64,000 nucleotides of DNA from Rotaria sp. Silwood1 (taxonomy: Eukaryota; Rotifera; Eurotatoria; Philodinida; Philodinidae), in NCBI GenBank assembly GCA_905250075.1, contig CAJNOP010000127.1, forward strand, positions 166,175-230,174, written 5' to 3'. Every line of letters starts with the position of its first letter. The first letter of the stretch is position 1. This document shows, piece by piece, positions 13,145 through 27,265 of this stretch. The notes beneath the pieces are model-generated. The model did not search any database, was not told the DNA's origin, and worked only from the letters and a program-made list of their open reading frames with translations. The position numbers were made by a program, and so were the translations under genes.

Positions 13145-13295
13145 GGCAAAAAGAAACTACACCTATTGTTTATGTGTACATCAGCAATACGTGATACAAT
13201 ATGATTTGATTTTTTTTTTGTTTATCAAATCCTTGATTGGTTTTATTTGTTATTATGTTTTTATATATGTTGATTTTTATTTTCATTGAAAAAAT

Positions 13296-13331
13296 AATAA
13301 ATGTTACACGTTTATTTTGTTTCAGATAATG
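13296..13331 (+). promoter_or_regulatory. Poly(A) signal followed by candidate trans-splice acceptor before ELAPOR start
   Basis: An AATAAA lies at 13296-13301, 152 bp after the MOCS1A stop. It is followed at 13313-13325 by a pyrimidine-rich 3' splice site (TTTTGTTTCAG), then ATA and the ELAPOR ATG at 13329. This order (poly(A) signal, short gap, acceptor, start codon) is the layout of spliced-leader operons. A cis-spliced 5' UTR intron would look the same. Confidence 0.5.
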
Positions 13332-16300
13332 TTGAAATCAAAAGAAATTCTTCTTCTATTTATAATCACTTTTCTTGGTATAGCAATAGCACAAGAATGT
13401 GTAAGTAAATATTTTGTTTTTTATTTCTTAATTTACTAATAAACTATATGCTATTTATGTCGCTATATATCACTTCTACTTACAGCTGTTCATTTATATC
13501 AAAAAAAAACGATCAATGATGATCATTAACATTGAATATATATTATTATTTAAAACGAAAAGCAAAAGTGAGAACTGTCTGACGTTTTTAGAATATAGGC
13601 AAGGTTAAGGTGTTTTGTTTTTCACCTATATTATATTTAATATAGTGTTTCTTAATGATTAATTGCTTGGTTTTTTTGTTTTGTTAATCGAGCTTTTTAT
13701 CAATGTCTCATATAATTGAAAGAGAAAAAAAAAATATTTTGTAATCATAATAACTTGATTTATATGTTGAATTTCATTTATAATTTGTTTGAAAAATATT
13801 TTTCAATTTAGTCTGAAACAAAATATACTGTATCGAAATGTTATAAAAATGATAATAATGAACAATATCAATGGTTAATTGAAATACCGACTACTGATCA
13901 ATCATGTAAGGGAAAATCAGTTTCTCAACCTAGATCTATTCCATGTGGTAAGTACATTTTTAATAATTATACATTTGAAATTAATAAACTCATTTTTATC
14001 TTTAATTAGATTTCAAATGTGAAAAAGGAGAAACATTTGATAGATATAAATTTGGTTGTCAAAGGTGTACTCCAGGAACATTTTCACTTGGTGGTGGTCA
14101 TCAATATACATTTAATGATTTAGATGGTCTTAAATCAATACCACCAGAACTTTCTCTTAAAGCAACATCATTGTTTTCTTTATACGATAATGAATGTAAA
14201 AATAAAGAGTAAGAATTTAATAAATTTCAATCTAATTTATTGAAAATAAAATATATATTTTTTAGACTTTGGAAAGTTAAAGGAAATATATTACAAGGTG
14301 ATGCACAACCTAATTGTGCTATTTATCTTTCACTTCCATTTAAACTTCAACGAACTGGAGCAATCACTATTACATATAATTTACCTACATCATACGTTTT
14401 TGGAACTGTAAATAATTTATAATATAATTTATTTTATTAGAATGAACAAAAAATTTGATTTAGATTTCATCACGATGTGATTTTAGTATTACAAAGAAAG
14501 ATGATAATGATGATAATGATGATGATGACGATAATGATGATGAAAGTCGTTCAAAAAAACATTCTATTTTTAGTTTATCACCAACAGGTTATGGTGTTTG
14601 GAAGCATAAAAAAGTAAAACAGAGATTTCAATTTTTATTATGTTCTATTTTAAATTGATTCATTATATAGATTACTATTGATGCACCAGGAGAATATAAA
14701 CTTTCATTGTATACTATTAGTCTTAATGCATTCCATTTTCCATTTGGAATTCGATCAATTGTTATTGAAGGTCAGAAATCCAAAAAACAAATAATATCGG
14801 TTCTTTTCACTTGTTTGTATTGTAGGAAGTTTAGCCCTTCAAGATTGCATTCCATGTCCACCAGGTAAACTAAACACAGTAGTTATATTAATTTTATCAC
14901 TAATATGTAACAAATTTGTTAAGAATTGTTAACAATGATAGAACTAATATCATCACAAGTCTTATTTTCAAATATTATAGTGAATAGTAAAATTGTAAGA
15001 ACTTTCAGACTATGATTTGTATTCTTCACAGTTAATAATCAGAGAAATTCAAATATCTATCATATTTTTTCTTATATATACACGTTGTAAAAGAATTATC
15101 AATAACATTTTGTTTCATCCAGATTGAAGTATACTATCAATCTTGATAGATATTATCAAAACATACACTTTCGAGAGAAAATTAGCTCTGATATGGTTCA
15201 GATTTTAATCCTATAGGAATTTTTATGATAGCTGTGAATTTTCTTTTTTTTTAGGTACATATGCTTCCGAGTCGGGTTCTGCTACTTGTAAATTATGTTC
15301 ACCAAATACTTATGCACAACATGAAGGTTCCACTAGATGTTTGCCTTGCAAAGAAGGCGCTGAATATGCAGGTAACAAAAAAAAACAATTACTCAACAAT
15401 TAATTTCATTTATTGAATATCAAATTAGATGAAGGATCATCAATATGTTTACCAAGACCAACATGTGAACAAAAACACTATCAAAAAGTCTTTATTGGAT
15501 GTGATAAATCTGATACAGTAAGTTCATGTTTATTTTGATGAAAAAAAAAATAATGGAATATACAAATCTATTAGGCAATAGTTAAATATGAACCAATTCA
15601 ACCAAAAGTTTGTGTAGGTGATCTTGCTCTTACAGAAAGTAAATTACCTTGTGGAACATGCAATCCGTTCGTATTTTGACTCTTTGTTTTTTCGCTTTTT
15701 TTTTTTATGTAAGTTTTGTTTTTATTTTAGTGGCATGTTTAAAAATAAAGATACTGGCCGTTGTGAATTTTGTCCACAAGGAACTTATTCGAATGGAATT
15801 TCAAATGAATGTCTTCTATGTAAAAATGAATTATCAGTATTACCTGGTTTATATTATAAAAATTGGAATGAACTACCAATCTATCTTAATAGAAGTTATA
15901 TATCTTTGGATGAAACTAAAAATTGTATGTGTATCATTTTATTTCATTGATTTAATAATTTTCTTTTTTTTTTTTATTTATTTTAAAGTAAAGCAATGGA
16001 TTCATGATCAAAGTTGGGTTCGTAATTAATATATGCATTTATATATATATGTTTGTTTTGATTGTGTAATTTTTATTGAATAGATTCCAAGTATAAATTA
16101 TATATCATCTCAAGCAGTTCCTAATACACTATCTTCCTTAAGTTTAAGTATTATTAAAGGTTTTCGTGTAACAGAGTTAGCAAAAATTAGTAAAGAATTT
16201 GGAACATTATATTTTAATTTTTCAATTCAATGTCAATTATCATGTACATTGTTCTTAGTTTCGCAAGTAATTTTAATAATTAAAATTATATTAAATAAAA

Positions 16301-19300
16301 AAGTTTTATTGGCTAGGAGCTCTATAATAATAAAAATGATTGGGACGTCATTCAAAAATGGATTATAAATAAAACAATTGATCATAAAAATATAATTGAC
16401 TATACGTATGTTTTAATCGAAATAAGGATAACTTGTTCAACGATGAAATTAGTCCTTCCGTTGAAATTGAGTTTATTATTTCTTCAATAGTCAATTTAGA
16501 TGTCAGAAGTCAGTTGCTATTCAAATTAGACCGTTAAAATTAAGTTTCGCTACCTGCGACTAACTGAAAACTCGGTATTATCGATTTTCCATAGTGTTAT
16601 ACAATGTATTGTTTATATAGAATATTCTTTCTCTACTCTATTGAATTATATATAAGGCTATGATAAAACATTGTTATTTCCCTTTTACTTTTAGATAACA
16701 TTGTTCACTTGTATGTACAATATAAGGATACTCATGATAAAACTCTTTCGTTATTGAGTTGTAAAAGCAGTGATCCATTTTGAATCTTATATGATTTTAT
16801 AGACTTTTCAAAGTTTTGCAAAATAATAATATTATACTGAGTTTAATTTATGATCAAGATAGTTTAGTCAACTGCACAATATTGATGAGTGTCAAAAGTT
16901 GATCTTTTCGATGGATGTTTAAGGAATTTTGATCAGAATAATTATACTTTCTGTAAAAAGAAATGATGCATTCAGAGACTCTGGGGCTATAGGTTTTTAA
17001 AAACTTACAAGTGATCTATCTCAATCAAACTTGTGTTTTCATTAATTTTATTTTTTGACGTAGTCTTGAGTGAAATCATCGTTGTATTTTTTTAAAGAAA
17101 ATAAAAATTAGCGAATGATTTTGTTACAAATAAACATCAACTCAGTTTTTTATGCTAATTATGAATATGTCATTCTTTTTTATAGAAAACCTAATTATTT
17201 TGACAGAAACTGGTCAAATAACCGTCGAAAAAAACAACTTTTGACATTTATGAATATTTGCGCTTGACTAAACTATCTTGGCCACAAATTAAGCTCAATA
17301 TAATATCATTATTTAGCAGAACTTTGAAAAGTCTACAAAATGATATGAAATTCAATAGCGAGAGAGTTTTATCACACGTGCTCCCATACTGTACATACAA
17401 GTGAGCAAAATAATTTGAAAGATAATAGGAAGTAACAATATTTTGTCATAGTCCGATATGCTATTCGGTAGAGTAAACAAAGAATTTTCATTTGATATAT
17501 AATTCAAATTGAATGAGTTGAAGACTGGAGGAAACTTCTCATAAAAATATTGCATGACATGAATCAATACAATATAGATAGTATTGAGTTTCGAATCGAC
17601 TAACACATAGCTATAATGAAATTTGATTATTTAATTCGAATGATAATTGACTTCAGAATTTTATTACTATTGAAAAAATAATCAACTCACTATCGAAGAT
17701 AGATCGATTTCATCGTTGAACGATCTATTCCTCTTCTATCTATTGTTAATTATTAAAACGTCTTTGTTGTATTAGATACTCAATTCAATATTCTGATGAA
17801 ATTACATTTAGTTGGCTTTTTGCATCAGATGATACAGATGAAGGTGTTGATGAAGTTCGTATTTATGAAATTCGTGTTACAAATACAGCACTTGGAGGAT
17901 CTGATCGATGTGTTAGTTGTTTAACGATAGATAATCAAAAAACTGAGTAAGAATAAATAAAAAAAAAATGATTTCATGATTAAATTTTTTGTTTAATTTA
18001 AACAGATGTAAATCATGTAGTCCTGGTCATATATTATTAAATAATACATGCATTCCTTGTGCAAAATCTACAATAGCTAGTCGCATGCGACCTAATGATC
18101 TTGTTCCAACAATATGTAAACAATGCATAAATAATACAATAACAGATGATGGTGTTTCATGTTATGTACCATGTAAACAAGCATTTAATGAAAATATTCA
18201 ATATGATTTAAACGAAATATCAACGTATAAATAAAGACAAAGATTTTTTATTGTTGTTAGTTTTTATAAATGTAATTAATTGAATGTTTTTCTTTTTTTT
18301 AGAATTGAATTTCATGGTTCAAAATTATTTACACAAAAAGGTAGTGGTTATTTTCATGTATTTAATGCAAGTATTTGTGGTAAAACAAGTGTAACTTGTG
18401 GAAAGACATTAGTACGTAGAAAACAAAAAGATAAACTGTAAAACGTTTATATTTTTTTTGTTTTTAGACATCAGATGAATTAAAAAGTTCAAGAAAACAA
18501 ACAAAAATTGACTCGAAATTATGTCGTATGGGTTCGGTACCAGATAAAAATGGTGATGCAATATCTGTAGCCTATGTTGATGAGTAAATATTGAGTTCTT
18601 TTTGTTTTTTCGAAACACGATCTAAAATAAATGTTGAATTATATTGAATAGAAATTTAGACATTCCCCTCATGTCTATCTCACAGATATTGTACTAATAG
18701 TTTTTTTTTGTTTTGTTTTTATTAGTTTTGGTGAAGAATTATTAAATGTATCATTATCGACATCAAAATATTTTCCACCTCTTCGTTCTGATTATAATTT
18801 AACTGATATAACATTTGTTTATCGAGCTAATGCATCAACTAGTCAATCAAGTTGTTCAGAACGTATTACATATTTATCATTACGTTGTGATCATTTATTA
18901 GATGATGAAAAAGAAAATTTACCAATAAAATATAAATTACAAACTCCAAATGATTGTGTAACTGGTACTTGTGATGGATGTATATTTTATTTTCTTTTAC
19001 GAACACCTTTGGCTTGTCCAATATGTAATAATGATACGAATGGTTATCGAACATTTTTTGGTCCATGTAAATTTGGTCGACAAGAAGTTCGAAAAATACC
19101 TTATCCGTATGTTACTTTTAAGATAATTACTTTTCTACTAAATAAGATGTTTTTTTTTATAAATAGATATTGTTCACATAATTTAATTGAAACAGTTGAA
19201 ATACATCGATGTTCTATGTTATCATTGGAATTACAAATAATTTTTGGTTTCTTTTTTATAATTGCAGGCATATTAATATCAGTAGTTATTATGTGTTGGA

Positions 19301-19695
19301 GAAAAAATCGAAAGTAAGTATAAGAAATTTTAATACAAACATACATTCATTTTTCTTTTTTTTAATATTATTCTTAGACTTGAATATCGTTATATGCAAT
19401 TAGTTGAAAATGTAAATCCGGATGATGATACACCAGTTGATAATGTTTGTGCTCAAATTAGTGACGAAGAAGATTCAGATGATGAAGTGCAATTTAAAAC
19501 ACAATCGAAAGCTAAAAAATTTATGAATGTTGTTCGAAAAGTTATACGAAAAGTAAATATTAAAAAAAAAAAACTATGTTTTGTTTAATGAATAAATTTT
19601 CATTTTATTTTATTTAGAGTTCTAACAATGGAAACAGTGAATCATTAGGTCGTGACAGTTTTTTATTGACAAGTACATCAACAAATGATGTTTGA
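13329..19695 (+). CDS. ELAPOR1/2 (KIAA1324) homologue, type I endosome/lysosome-associated membrane protein
   Basis: Twenty-two exons in phase, 1008 aa (human ELAPOR1 is about 1013): 13329-13400, 13812-13947, 14010-14208, 14266-14407, 14464-14613, 14671-14770, 14826-14864, 15255-15371, 15429-15517, 15575-15666, 15731-15924, 15989-16017, 16084-16266, 16317-16405, 17776-17946, 18006-18224, 18303-18411, 18468-18583, 18726-19106, 19167-19313, 19378-19552 and 19618-19695. Residues 1-21 are a signal peptide. Cys-rich GTYS/CxxC modules follow (CTPGTFSLG, CPPGTYASESG, CPQGTYSNG), then a mannose-6-phosphate-receptor-like region (FHVFNASICG) and the diagnostic TGTCDGCIFYFLLRTPLACP. One helix at about residues 899-921 is followed by an acidic tail (residues 922-1008). 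Vertebrate relatives act in endolysosomal trafficking and autophagy. An Asp-rich insert near residues 192-205 looks lineage-specific. Confidence 0.93.
16430..17735. repeat. 1.3-kb imperfect palindrome inside an ELAPOR intron
   Basis: The 1.37-kb intron 16406-17775 is far longer than its neighbours. Sequence at about 16430-16930 returns as a diverged reverse complement at about 17215-17735. Paired blocks include TTCAACGATGAAAT / ATTTCATCGTTGAA, CACTTGTATGTACA / TGTACATACAAGTG, TAGACTTTTCAAAG / CTTTGAAAAGTCTA and AAGATAGTTTAGTCAA / TTGACTAAACTATCTT. The spacer of about 285 bp has no coding capacity. It is best read as a fold-back insertion; after splicing it would make no difference to the protein. 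Confidence 0.8.
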
Positions 19696-22566
19696 ATCTG
19701 ATGACATTCCTTTAATTGTTGCCTTTTTTTTTCTTACTTGATCTGCTTATTAGAATCTTAACAGTGACGTCTTTTGCTTCGTTTTTTTTAAAGTTATTCT
19801 GACTGACAATTAATTTATACTTGTTTGCTTCTTTTTTTTTTTGTATTCTTTTCTCTAACTTTGTTCTACCGTCCGTTGACATATTATAAAAATCTTTACT
19901 CAAAAATTAAATCAAACTTATTTAATTCTGAATCTCTTGTTTTTCTTCTTATTGTTGTTTTTGTGTGTCAGTATTTATGTTTTGTTTTTGCATGTCAATA
20001 TTTAATTAATATATAAATGTCGTATTTTTATCTTCAAAATATAATTTGACAGTGAAAATAATTATAAATAAGTTCGAATGATTTTATTTTATTTGATTAA
20101 ATTATAAATGACATCCTATTCAGAAATAGATTTCAATTTAATGAAAAAAATAAAATAAATAATTCAAGAGTTCTTAGTGTTAGAATTATACAAGTTTTAT
20201 AATTATTTAGATTGATGTTTGTATTTATTCAAACTATGATTATTATTATTATTATATATAAACATTGTTGTCTGAGAAACAAATTTACTAGATTAAAAAA
20301 GATTTCTCTAGAGAAAGCTTCAAGAATCCTATAATTTCTTATCTAGAATAGCGGTTGCTGAAAATAGTCGTTTCTAAAACAACGATAAATCTCGATTTCA
20401 ATTCGCTCAAAACTCTCTCAACAGCAAGCAGACTGACACTATTTTTGAAATGATAACTTTTAAGAATTTACCATTATACAGATAATTCAACAAAATTCAT
20501 TTACCTATTGAAAAAAAGAATCGATAATACGCTGACCATAATAATTGAACGTTCATGTACTATCGATATTTATCAATTTATTAGTAAAAGTCTTGTCCGG
20601 TTATGGATAGAGTGAAGACTAAAAGATAATTGTAAATAAGTAAAGTCTTAGAAATAATAATAGCATGTACACTTTAATCTATATTGATTCTTCGAATAGA
20701 ATAGAAAGTTGTAACAAAAGAAAAAAAAGTAAAACTTTTCATATATACATTGTAGATGACTTCTATGACATCTTTTATGCTGTTGAATAGATTCGTTAGA
20801 CTTCAAAAGTGTTTTTTACAATCGTACATCTGGCTGTAGATGATAATATACAGTGTAGTATCTTTTGAAAATTTAATACTAAATCTTTGTTTCTTCACAA
20901 AAACAGTTACACAGCAATACTTTATAATATCAAAATCCAGAAATAATCAGAATGAATTTAAAATCAAATGATATACGTCAATAACTAAACTAGAAAATTT
21001 TCTCACATTGAAATCATGTTCTTCTTAAATAATACATCTGTGTTTTTTTCTCATCAATCGGCTTGCTATTGTAGAAAATATTCATTTTACTTCTACTAAA
21101 TTTTATATGTTGAAGTATCCATATTTTGTTTGTCATAGCAAATTTAAAACAGTGAATATTTCATTTGTTTGTTTGTTTTTTTAGCAAAACATTTTATTAT
21201 TCAAGAAAAGAATTATTTACAATTGTAAAGTAAAAACAAAAGAAACTCAGTTATTACATTTCATAATGAATATAAATGCTAGTCTTTCAAAGTATTTCGA
21301 CTTTAGTATAATCGATTTTTATAGTAAACATAATACACGTATTATATAAAAGATTTGCTTATGCTAACGAATTTTTTTTGTTTTTCTTTGTCTAGAAATT
21401 AATTTCATATTCAGAATATGATTTTAAACCATTTTGAATTTATGTATATTTAACAAGATACAAACAACAAATATTTAAACATTATAACTCTATAAACGGT
21501 CATAATTCAATGGAATCGAACTTTTTTTTCTATAGTTTTGTTTAACATCAAAGAAGAAAAATAAATTATGGGAAAGAAAGATGATAGAATATAGAATTGA
21601 TGCAATTTCACAACAATACAAATCGATTTCATCTCTATTTTCAACTTATTTATGACTCAAACCAGTTTCACATTCAATTAGATCATTATTTACCGAAAAA
21701 AAAAAATAGGAAGAAATCGAAAGATTCAAGCTTTATAAAGTAATCGACGAACAATCAAGATTTGTCGAAACCAGAGGTCAGACTAAAAAAAAACATACTG
21801 CAATTTTCTTAACGAAATCTGATTTAATCAAGTCTGTGATATTAGGATCTAACAAACAGAAGGTAGATTGTTAATACTTCCTTCTACCTTCAAAATTCAA
21901 ATATCGACTATATGGAGCAAGTGAAAAAAAAACTTATGGATTGTTCTTTGCAGAAATTATTTGATCATGTCTTTTAGCATACAGTTCATTGTATGTAACG
22001 ACGAGAAAATTTACTAATATAGATTATAAAGTATGCATCTAAACAATAAACATTATTATAGAGTACAAAAATTCTAAAATTGATCTATATGAGAACTTTG
22101 ATAGATACTTATTCTTAAGAGACGCTTGCAAATTGTTTTTTTGAGATCAGAGAAAAAACGATTTTTTGTTTTTGTGTATAACTTTGATGTATTGTGAAAA
22201 TAATATTTTCTTACTGAATCAAAGAATAAAAAAAACAGTTGTTACTCAGCATGATCTAATATTTGATTTTGTATTTTTGATCGTTATTAATTAGAAAAAA
22301 AAACGGGCGTTTAAAGATCAAGCAGGTATGAAACGTGATATTTTGTCTGAGAGAAAATGTCTTTATATGAATATCTCATGGAAACACTGATAAAACCAAG
22401 AGGAAAAAAAGTGGAATGTTGAAATTCTACAGAAGTCGAGATTCAGAATTCTCTTTATTCCATTGGATTTCAACATTTTGTTCTTTCATTCTTGGACAAA
22501 GTCACTAAAATTTCTGTTTCAGTCACGATTTTCTATAAGAATATCAAACAATAGGTAGAAAATCCG
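19696..22566. other. Intergenic, no gene seen
   Basis: ELAPOR 3' flank followed by AT-rich DNA. There are a (TTA)n microsatellite at about 20239-20257 and many homopolymers. No ORF has motifs or plausible splice partners, and I see no RNA gene. Confidence 0.55.
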
Positions 22567-23375
22567 ATACTGATAGGAAGGCTAAGTTCCACCCATTGTC
22601 TTTCCGGCATTCATTAAGCAGGTGCTCCACCGCAAATGCGCTAAACATGTAAGGTGATGCTTCTCTCTATAGAAAAAATACTCCACCGTCTAATTAATAT
22701 ATCGCATATGGACGTATAGATAGTGTCAGTCACTGAACGAAAGTGCTCCATCTCATGAGTATAATGTTCCTCTTATAACTCATAACGGTCAAGATAGATG
22801 TAACAACGCCTACTTATATTATGAAAACATGTCTGTCCGAGTACGAACATCTTGTCAAACGAATGGGAAGTCTATTCAAGGTTGCAAAAATCATTTGAAT
22901 AGGATCATCTTAATTGAATGCTTATGGTCATACGAAAAATTCTTCGAATTATGCAAGAATCTACATTGTTGAAATCCTATCTTGTGGAATACTGATATCG
23001 ATCTGTTCATAATAATATGTTTTCCTCGATTCTTCAAGACGTTCAACGTCATTAAATGAAATAATTTCTCTCATTATAATCTTATTCATCTCTTACTTCT
23101 GTTTGTTTCGATTCTTTTTGTTGATAATCATTAGTCTGACTTGAATAGTAGTATCAACTATCGTAAACTCATAGCAATTATGAGAGAAACATTAAACTCA
23201 TCAAGAGAAACACTTTTGTTCTATGAGTGACGCTATCTATACGTTCATATGCGATATATTAATTAGATGGTGAAACACTTTTTCTATTGAGGAACACTAA
23301 CTTAAATGTTTAGCGTATTTACGATGGAGCACGTGCTTAATGAATGACGTCTTTCCAATCAGCAAGCCTATATGA
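22567..23375. repeat. Long fold-back element, about 0.8 kb
   Basis: The arm at about 22567-22805 matches the reverse complement of about 23150-23375. Shared blocks include CATTCATTAAGCA, GGTGCTCCA, CGCTAAACAT, TAATTAATATATCGCATATG and ACGTATAGATAG. The arms are roughly 75-80% alike by eye and enclose about 345 bp of unrelated spacer without an ORF. No transposase is present. It resembles the other fold-backs of the window in layout but not in sequence. Confidence 0.8.
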
Positions 23376-24166
23376 GACAAATGACGTATATTTTTCTTTA
23401 ATGGTATATCGTATGAAAAGATAATCGCCTACTTTCATATATCCGTTCGATAGAAAATATTAACTACTAATAGAAAATAAATTAATTTAATATTATTCTA
23501 TATTATAATTAATTTGTTTATATGTGCAAATATATTGTTAAAACAATTCATTTCTTGTTAATAACAAAACTGATAGATTATTATTATTATTATTATTAAT
23601 TGTATTCGACAGCTGTTCGAACAAAACTTATATAGATTTTCGTATTTCTTTTTTTCTTCTAGTTAAAATACCAGCTGTTTGTCTATCTTTTGCATGAATC
23701 ATTATATTTCATTGGTTATTTTATTCTCCAATGATTAAATTAAATTTTAAAATTTTTTTAAAATACAAATGCATTTAGTTAAATATGCACTGTATAATCT
23801 CGTGATCTAACATTTTAATTTCGAATATTTATCTTGTTTTCATTTTCTTTTCTTTTTTTTCTATGATATCATTTAAATTTCTCTATCTAAATATAATATC
23901 ATTGGTAAAGAAAGAAAGCAAAAAAAGAAAAAAAGAGGATCCTCGTGGTGGCCAAATTTATCTTAAAAAGGCTGCCTGAAACATAAAACGTCGACATCAG
24001 TCATCATCATCATAATTTTACTTTTACCTGTTGTGTTTTTATTTAAGTTAATTTTTTTTTTTATCTTGTAGATCAACAACAGATTCCGTTCTATCTCTCT
24101 TTTCTCATTCGTTTTTTGAATATCAGATACAAAGATCAAGAATAATAATAATAACAATAATACAAG
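23376..24166. other. Intergenic / RAB1 5' flank
   Basis: AT-rich, with a (TTA)n microsatellite at about 23580-23599. The last 200 bases should hold the RAB1 promoter and 5' UTR. A TCATCATCATCAT run at about 24001-24013 is simple repeat. Confidence 0.5.
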
Positions 24167-25177
<1,011 letters not shown>

Positions 25178-25933
25178 AAAACAAAAAAGAAAATTTTTTT
25201 ATGAAAAAAAAAAACAAAAAAGAAATACGCCGGCTGATATATATGCACACATAACTACTCTATAATCTACATTTTTTGTTTTTGCGATTCTATAAACTTT
25301 CTTTTCATATTTTCTTTTTTGATTTTTTGTTTTTTCGATGTCGTTCTTTCTTTATCGCACAATAAACCAAACAACAACTATTAATAAAAATTTAATTTAT
25401 TAAAAAAAGTCAAATTGAAAAAAAGGAAATTTTAAGATTTTGTTTTCTTTTTTTTTTTGTCTTTCTAAAGTCAATTTGTATGACTTAAGAAAATAGAAAA
25501 AAATCTATATTATGAATTCCATGCTTTTCTGTTTTGATTTCTTGTCTTTGTTTTTGAATTTTGTTCTATTTTTTAATCAGAAAAACAAACAAAAAGAAAA
25601 AAAAACATATGGCATCAGCCAAATATGTTTTCTTTTTTTTTTGTTTCTTCTTCTTGTTTTATTTTACGTTCGTCTCGTCTATTTTACAATATGTTGGTGA
25701 TGATGAAAATATCGTTCCTTTTTGTTCTTTTTCGTTTTATCTATTATAACTCGTTCTATTATCTTTTTTTTCTCTCTCTCTCTCACATGTATCATCCATA
25801 TTGTTTATTGGTCTCTCATCCACTGCTTCTTGGCCGGCAATAAAAAAAAAAAAAAAAGAAAAAAGTGATTTTTTTTCTCAATAGTTTGCTTCTTTTTTTT
25901 TTTTTGTTTTTTAGAAATTTCTATCTATTCATT
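25178..25933 (+). other. RAB1-TXNL1 intergenic region with 3' UTR and candidate acceptor
   Basis: This holds the RAB1 3' UTR with AATAAA at 25361-25366, long T-rich stretches, a (CT)n run near 25770-25785, and, 19 bases before the TXNL1 ATG, a strong pyrimidine tract ending in TTTTTTAG at 25907-25914. That acceptor could serve trans-splicing or a 5' UTR intron. The overlapping T-rich ORFs here are low-complexity artefacts. Confidence 0.5.
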
Positions 25934-27265
25934 ATGCCTGTTCGAGAAATTTCCAATGATACGCTTAATGCTGAATTAACATCAGCAGGTGACAAACTTG
26001 TTATGGTTGACTTTTTTGCCACATGGTTTGATTTATTTTAGTTTTTCATTCAATTAATTATTTTATATTTAGGTGTGGTCCATGTAAAAATATTGCTCCA
26101 TATATTGATCAATTAAGTAGTCAATATCCTAATGCTGTCTTCCTCAAAGCTGATGTTGAAAAATGCACAGTAAAAATTTAACATTGATAAATAATTAATA
26201 TTATTTTTCTTTTTTTTTTATTTATTTTAATAGAGTGAAGCATCAAAATATTCAATAAAAGCTATGCCAACATTTATATTTTTTCAACATGGTAAAGAAG
26301 TTGCTCGTTTACAAGGTGCTAGTAAAGAACCTATCGAACAAACAATTAAGAAGTTTTATAAAGAAACACCAACAAAAGATGCTGGCTATGTAAGAGATCA
26401 AATTTCATATTGATATTATTCTTATTAACTTTTTTCAATGACATTTACAGTCAGATCTGAAACCATTTATTGAAGAAAAAAGTTGTACAGCATTAAATGA
26501 AATTGATAAATGGCAAAATGCTATACTTGGTAATCAACCAGGAATGTTTAGATCAGATGAAGATGATCCTGAAGTAAAAAAAAAAAAGAAAAGAAATTTG
26601 ATTTATAGAAAATTTTAAATAATTTATTTATAATTATTTTAGTTAATTCTTCATATAGCATTTAATCAATTGGTGAAAATTCATTCAATTGCTATTGAAG
26701 CACCTGAAGGTATTTTTAAAAAAAAATCATGAAAATTATTTTTTTTTATACAAAAATCTGAATAAATATTATTATTAGAGAATGGTCCTAAAACTGTCAA
26801 ATTATTTATAAATCGACAGGCAATTGATTTTAATGATGCAAAAAGTAGTGAAGCTGTACAAACACTTCAGTAAAAATCGAAGTTTCTTTTTTTTTTTTGT
26901 TTATCGTTTTTATTTGATTAGATTTGAACCTAAACATCTTAAAGATGGTTTACCGGTTGAATTACGATTTGTTAAATTTCAAAGTGTTCAATCACTTTCA
27001 GTAAGTATTTACATTTAAATGAATGACTGTTAAAAATATTTTATTTTTTTTTTCTATCAAATTTAGCTTTTCTTTGCGAACAATCAATCTGATACAGATC
27101 AAACAGTCATGAAATCTGTTACTTTCTATGGAATACCAATTGTTACAACAAATATGAAAGATTTTAAGAAAGTAAGTTAAAAATATTCAAACATATTATT
27201 TTATTCTTTTTATTTCATTTAAAAATATATTATAGGCAGAAGGTGTACCAGTCGCTGATGCGTGA
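25934..27265 (+). CDS. TXNL1: TXNL1, thioredoxin-like protein with PITH domain
   Basis: Nine exons: 25934-26025, 26073-26169, 26234-26389, 26451-26573, 26643-26709, 26779-26869, 26922-27000, 27067-27171 and 27236-27265, giving 279 aa (human 289). The thioredoxin fold spans about residues 1-108 with the redox motif WCGPC (Cys32, Cys35) and cis-Pro in KAMPTFIFF. A linker leads to the PITH domain (about 118-275) with GMFRSDEDDPELILHIAFNQ, KTVKLFINR and VTFYGIP. TXNL1 is a redox protein docked on the 19S proteasome in other animals, through the PITH domain. The end (AEGVPVADA) is shorter than in vertebrates, lacking their tail after the final strand. It follows RAB1 on the same strand by about 0.75 kb. 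Confidence 0.95.

Noticed and set aside
16084..16266. Possible frameshift in ELAPOR after exon 15989-16021
   Set aside because: Using GT at 16022 breaks the frame, but GT at 16018 restores phase and gives the expected IPSINYISSQ continuation, so no lesion is needed.
23580..23599. Tandem repeat considered as CRISPR-like or satellite
   Set aside because: Plain (TTA)n microsatellite; no repeat-spacer structure anywhere in the window.
25512..25843. Overlapping Phe-rich plus-strand ORFs
   Set aside because: Three frames are open at once in T-rich sequence between RAB1 and TXNL1, a sign of low complexity rather than coding.
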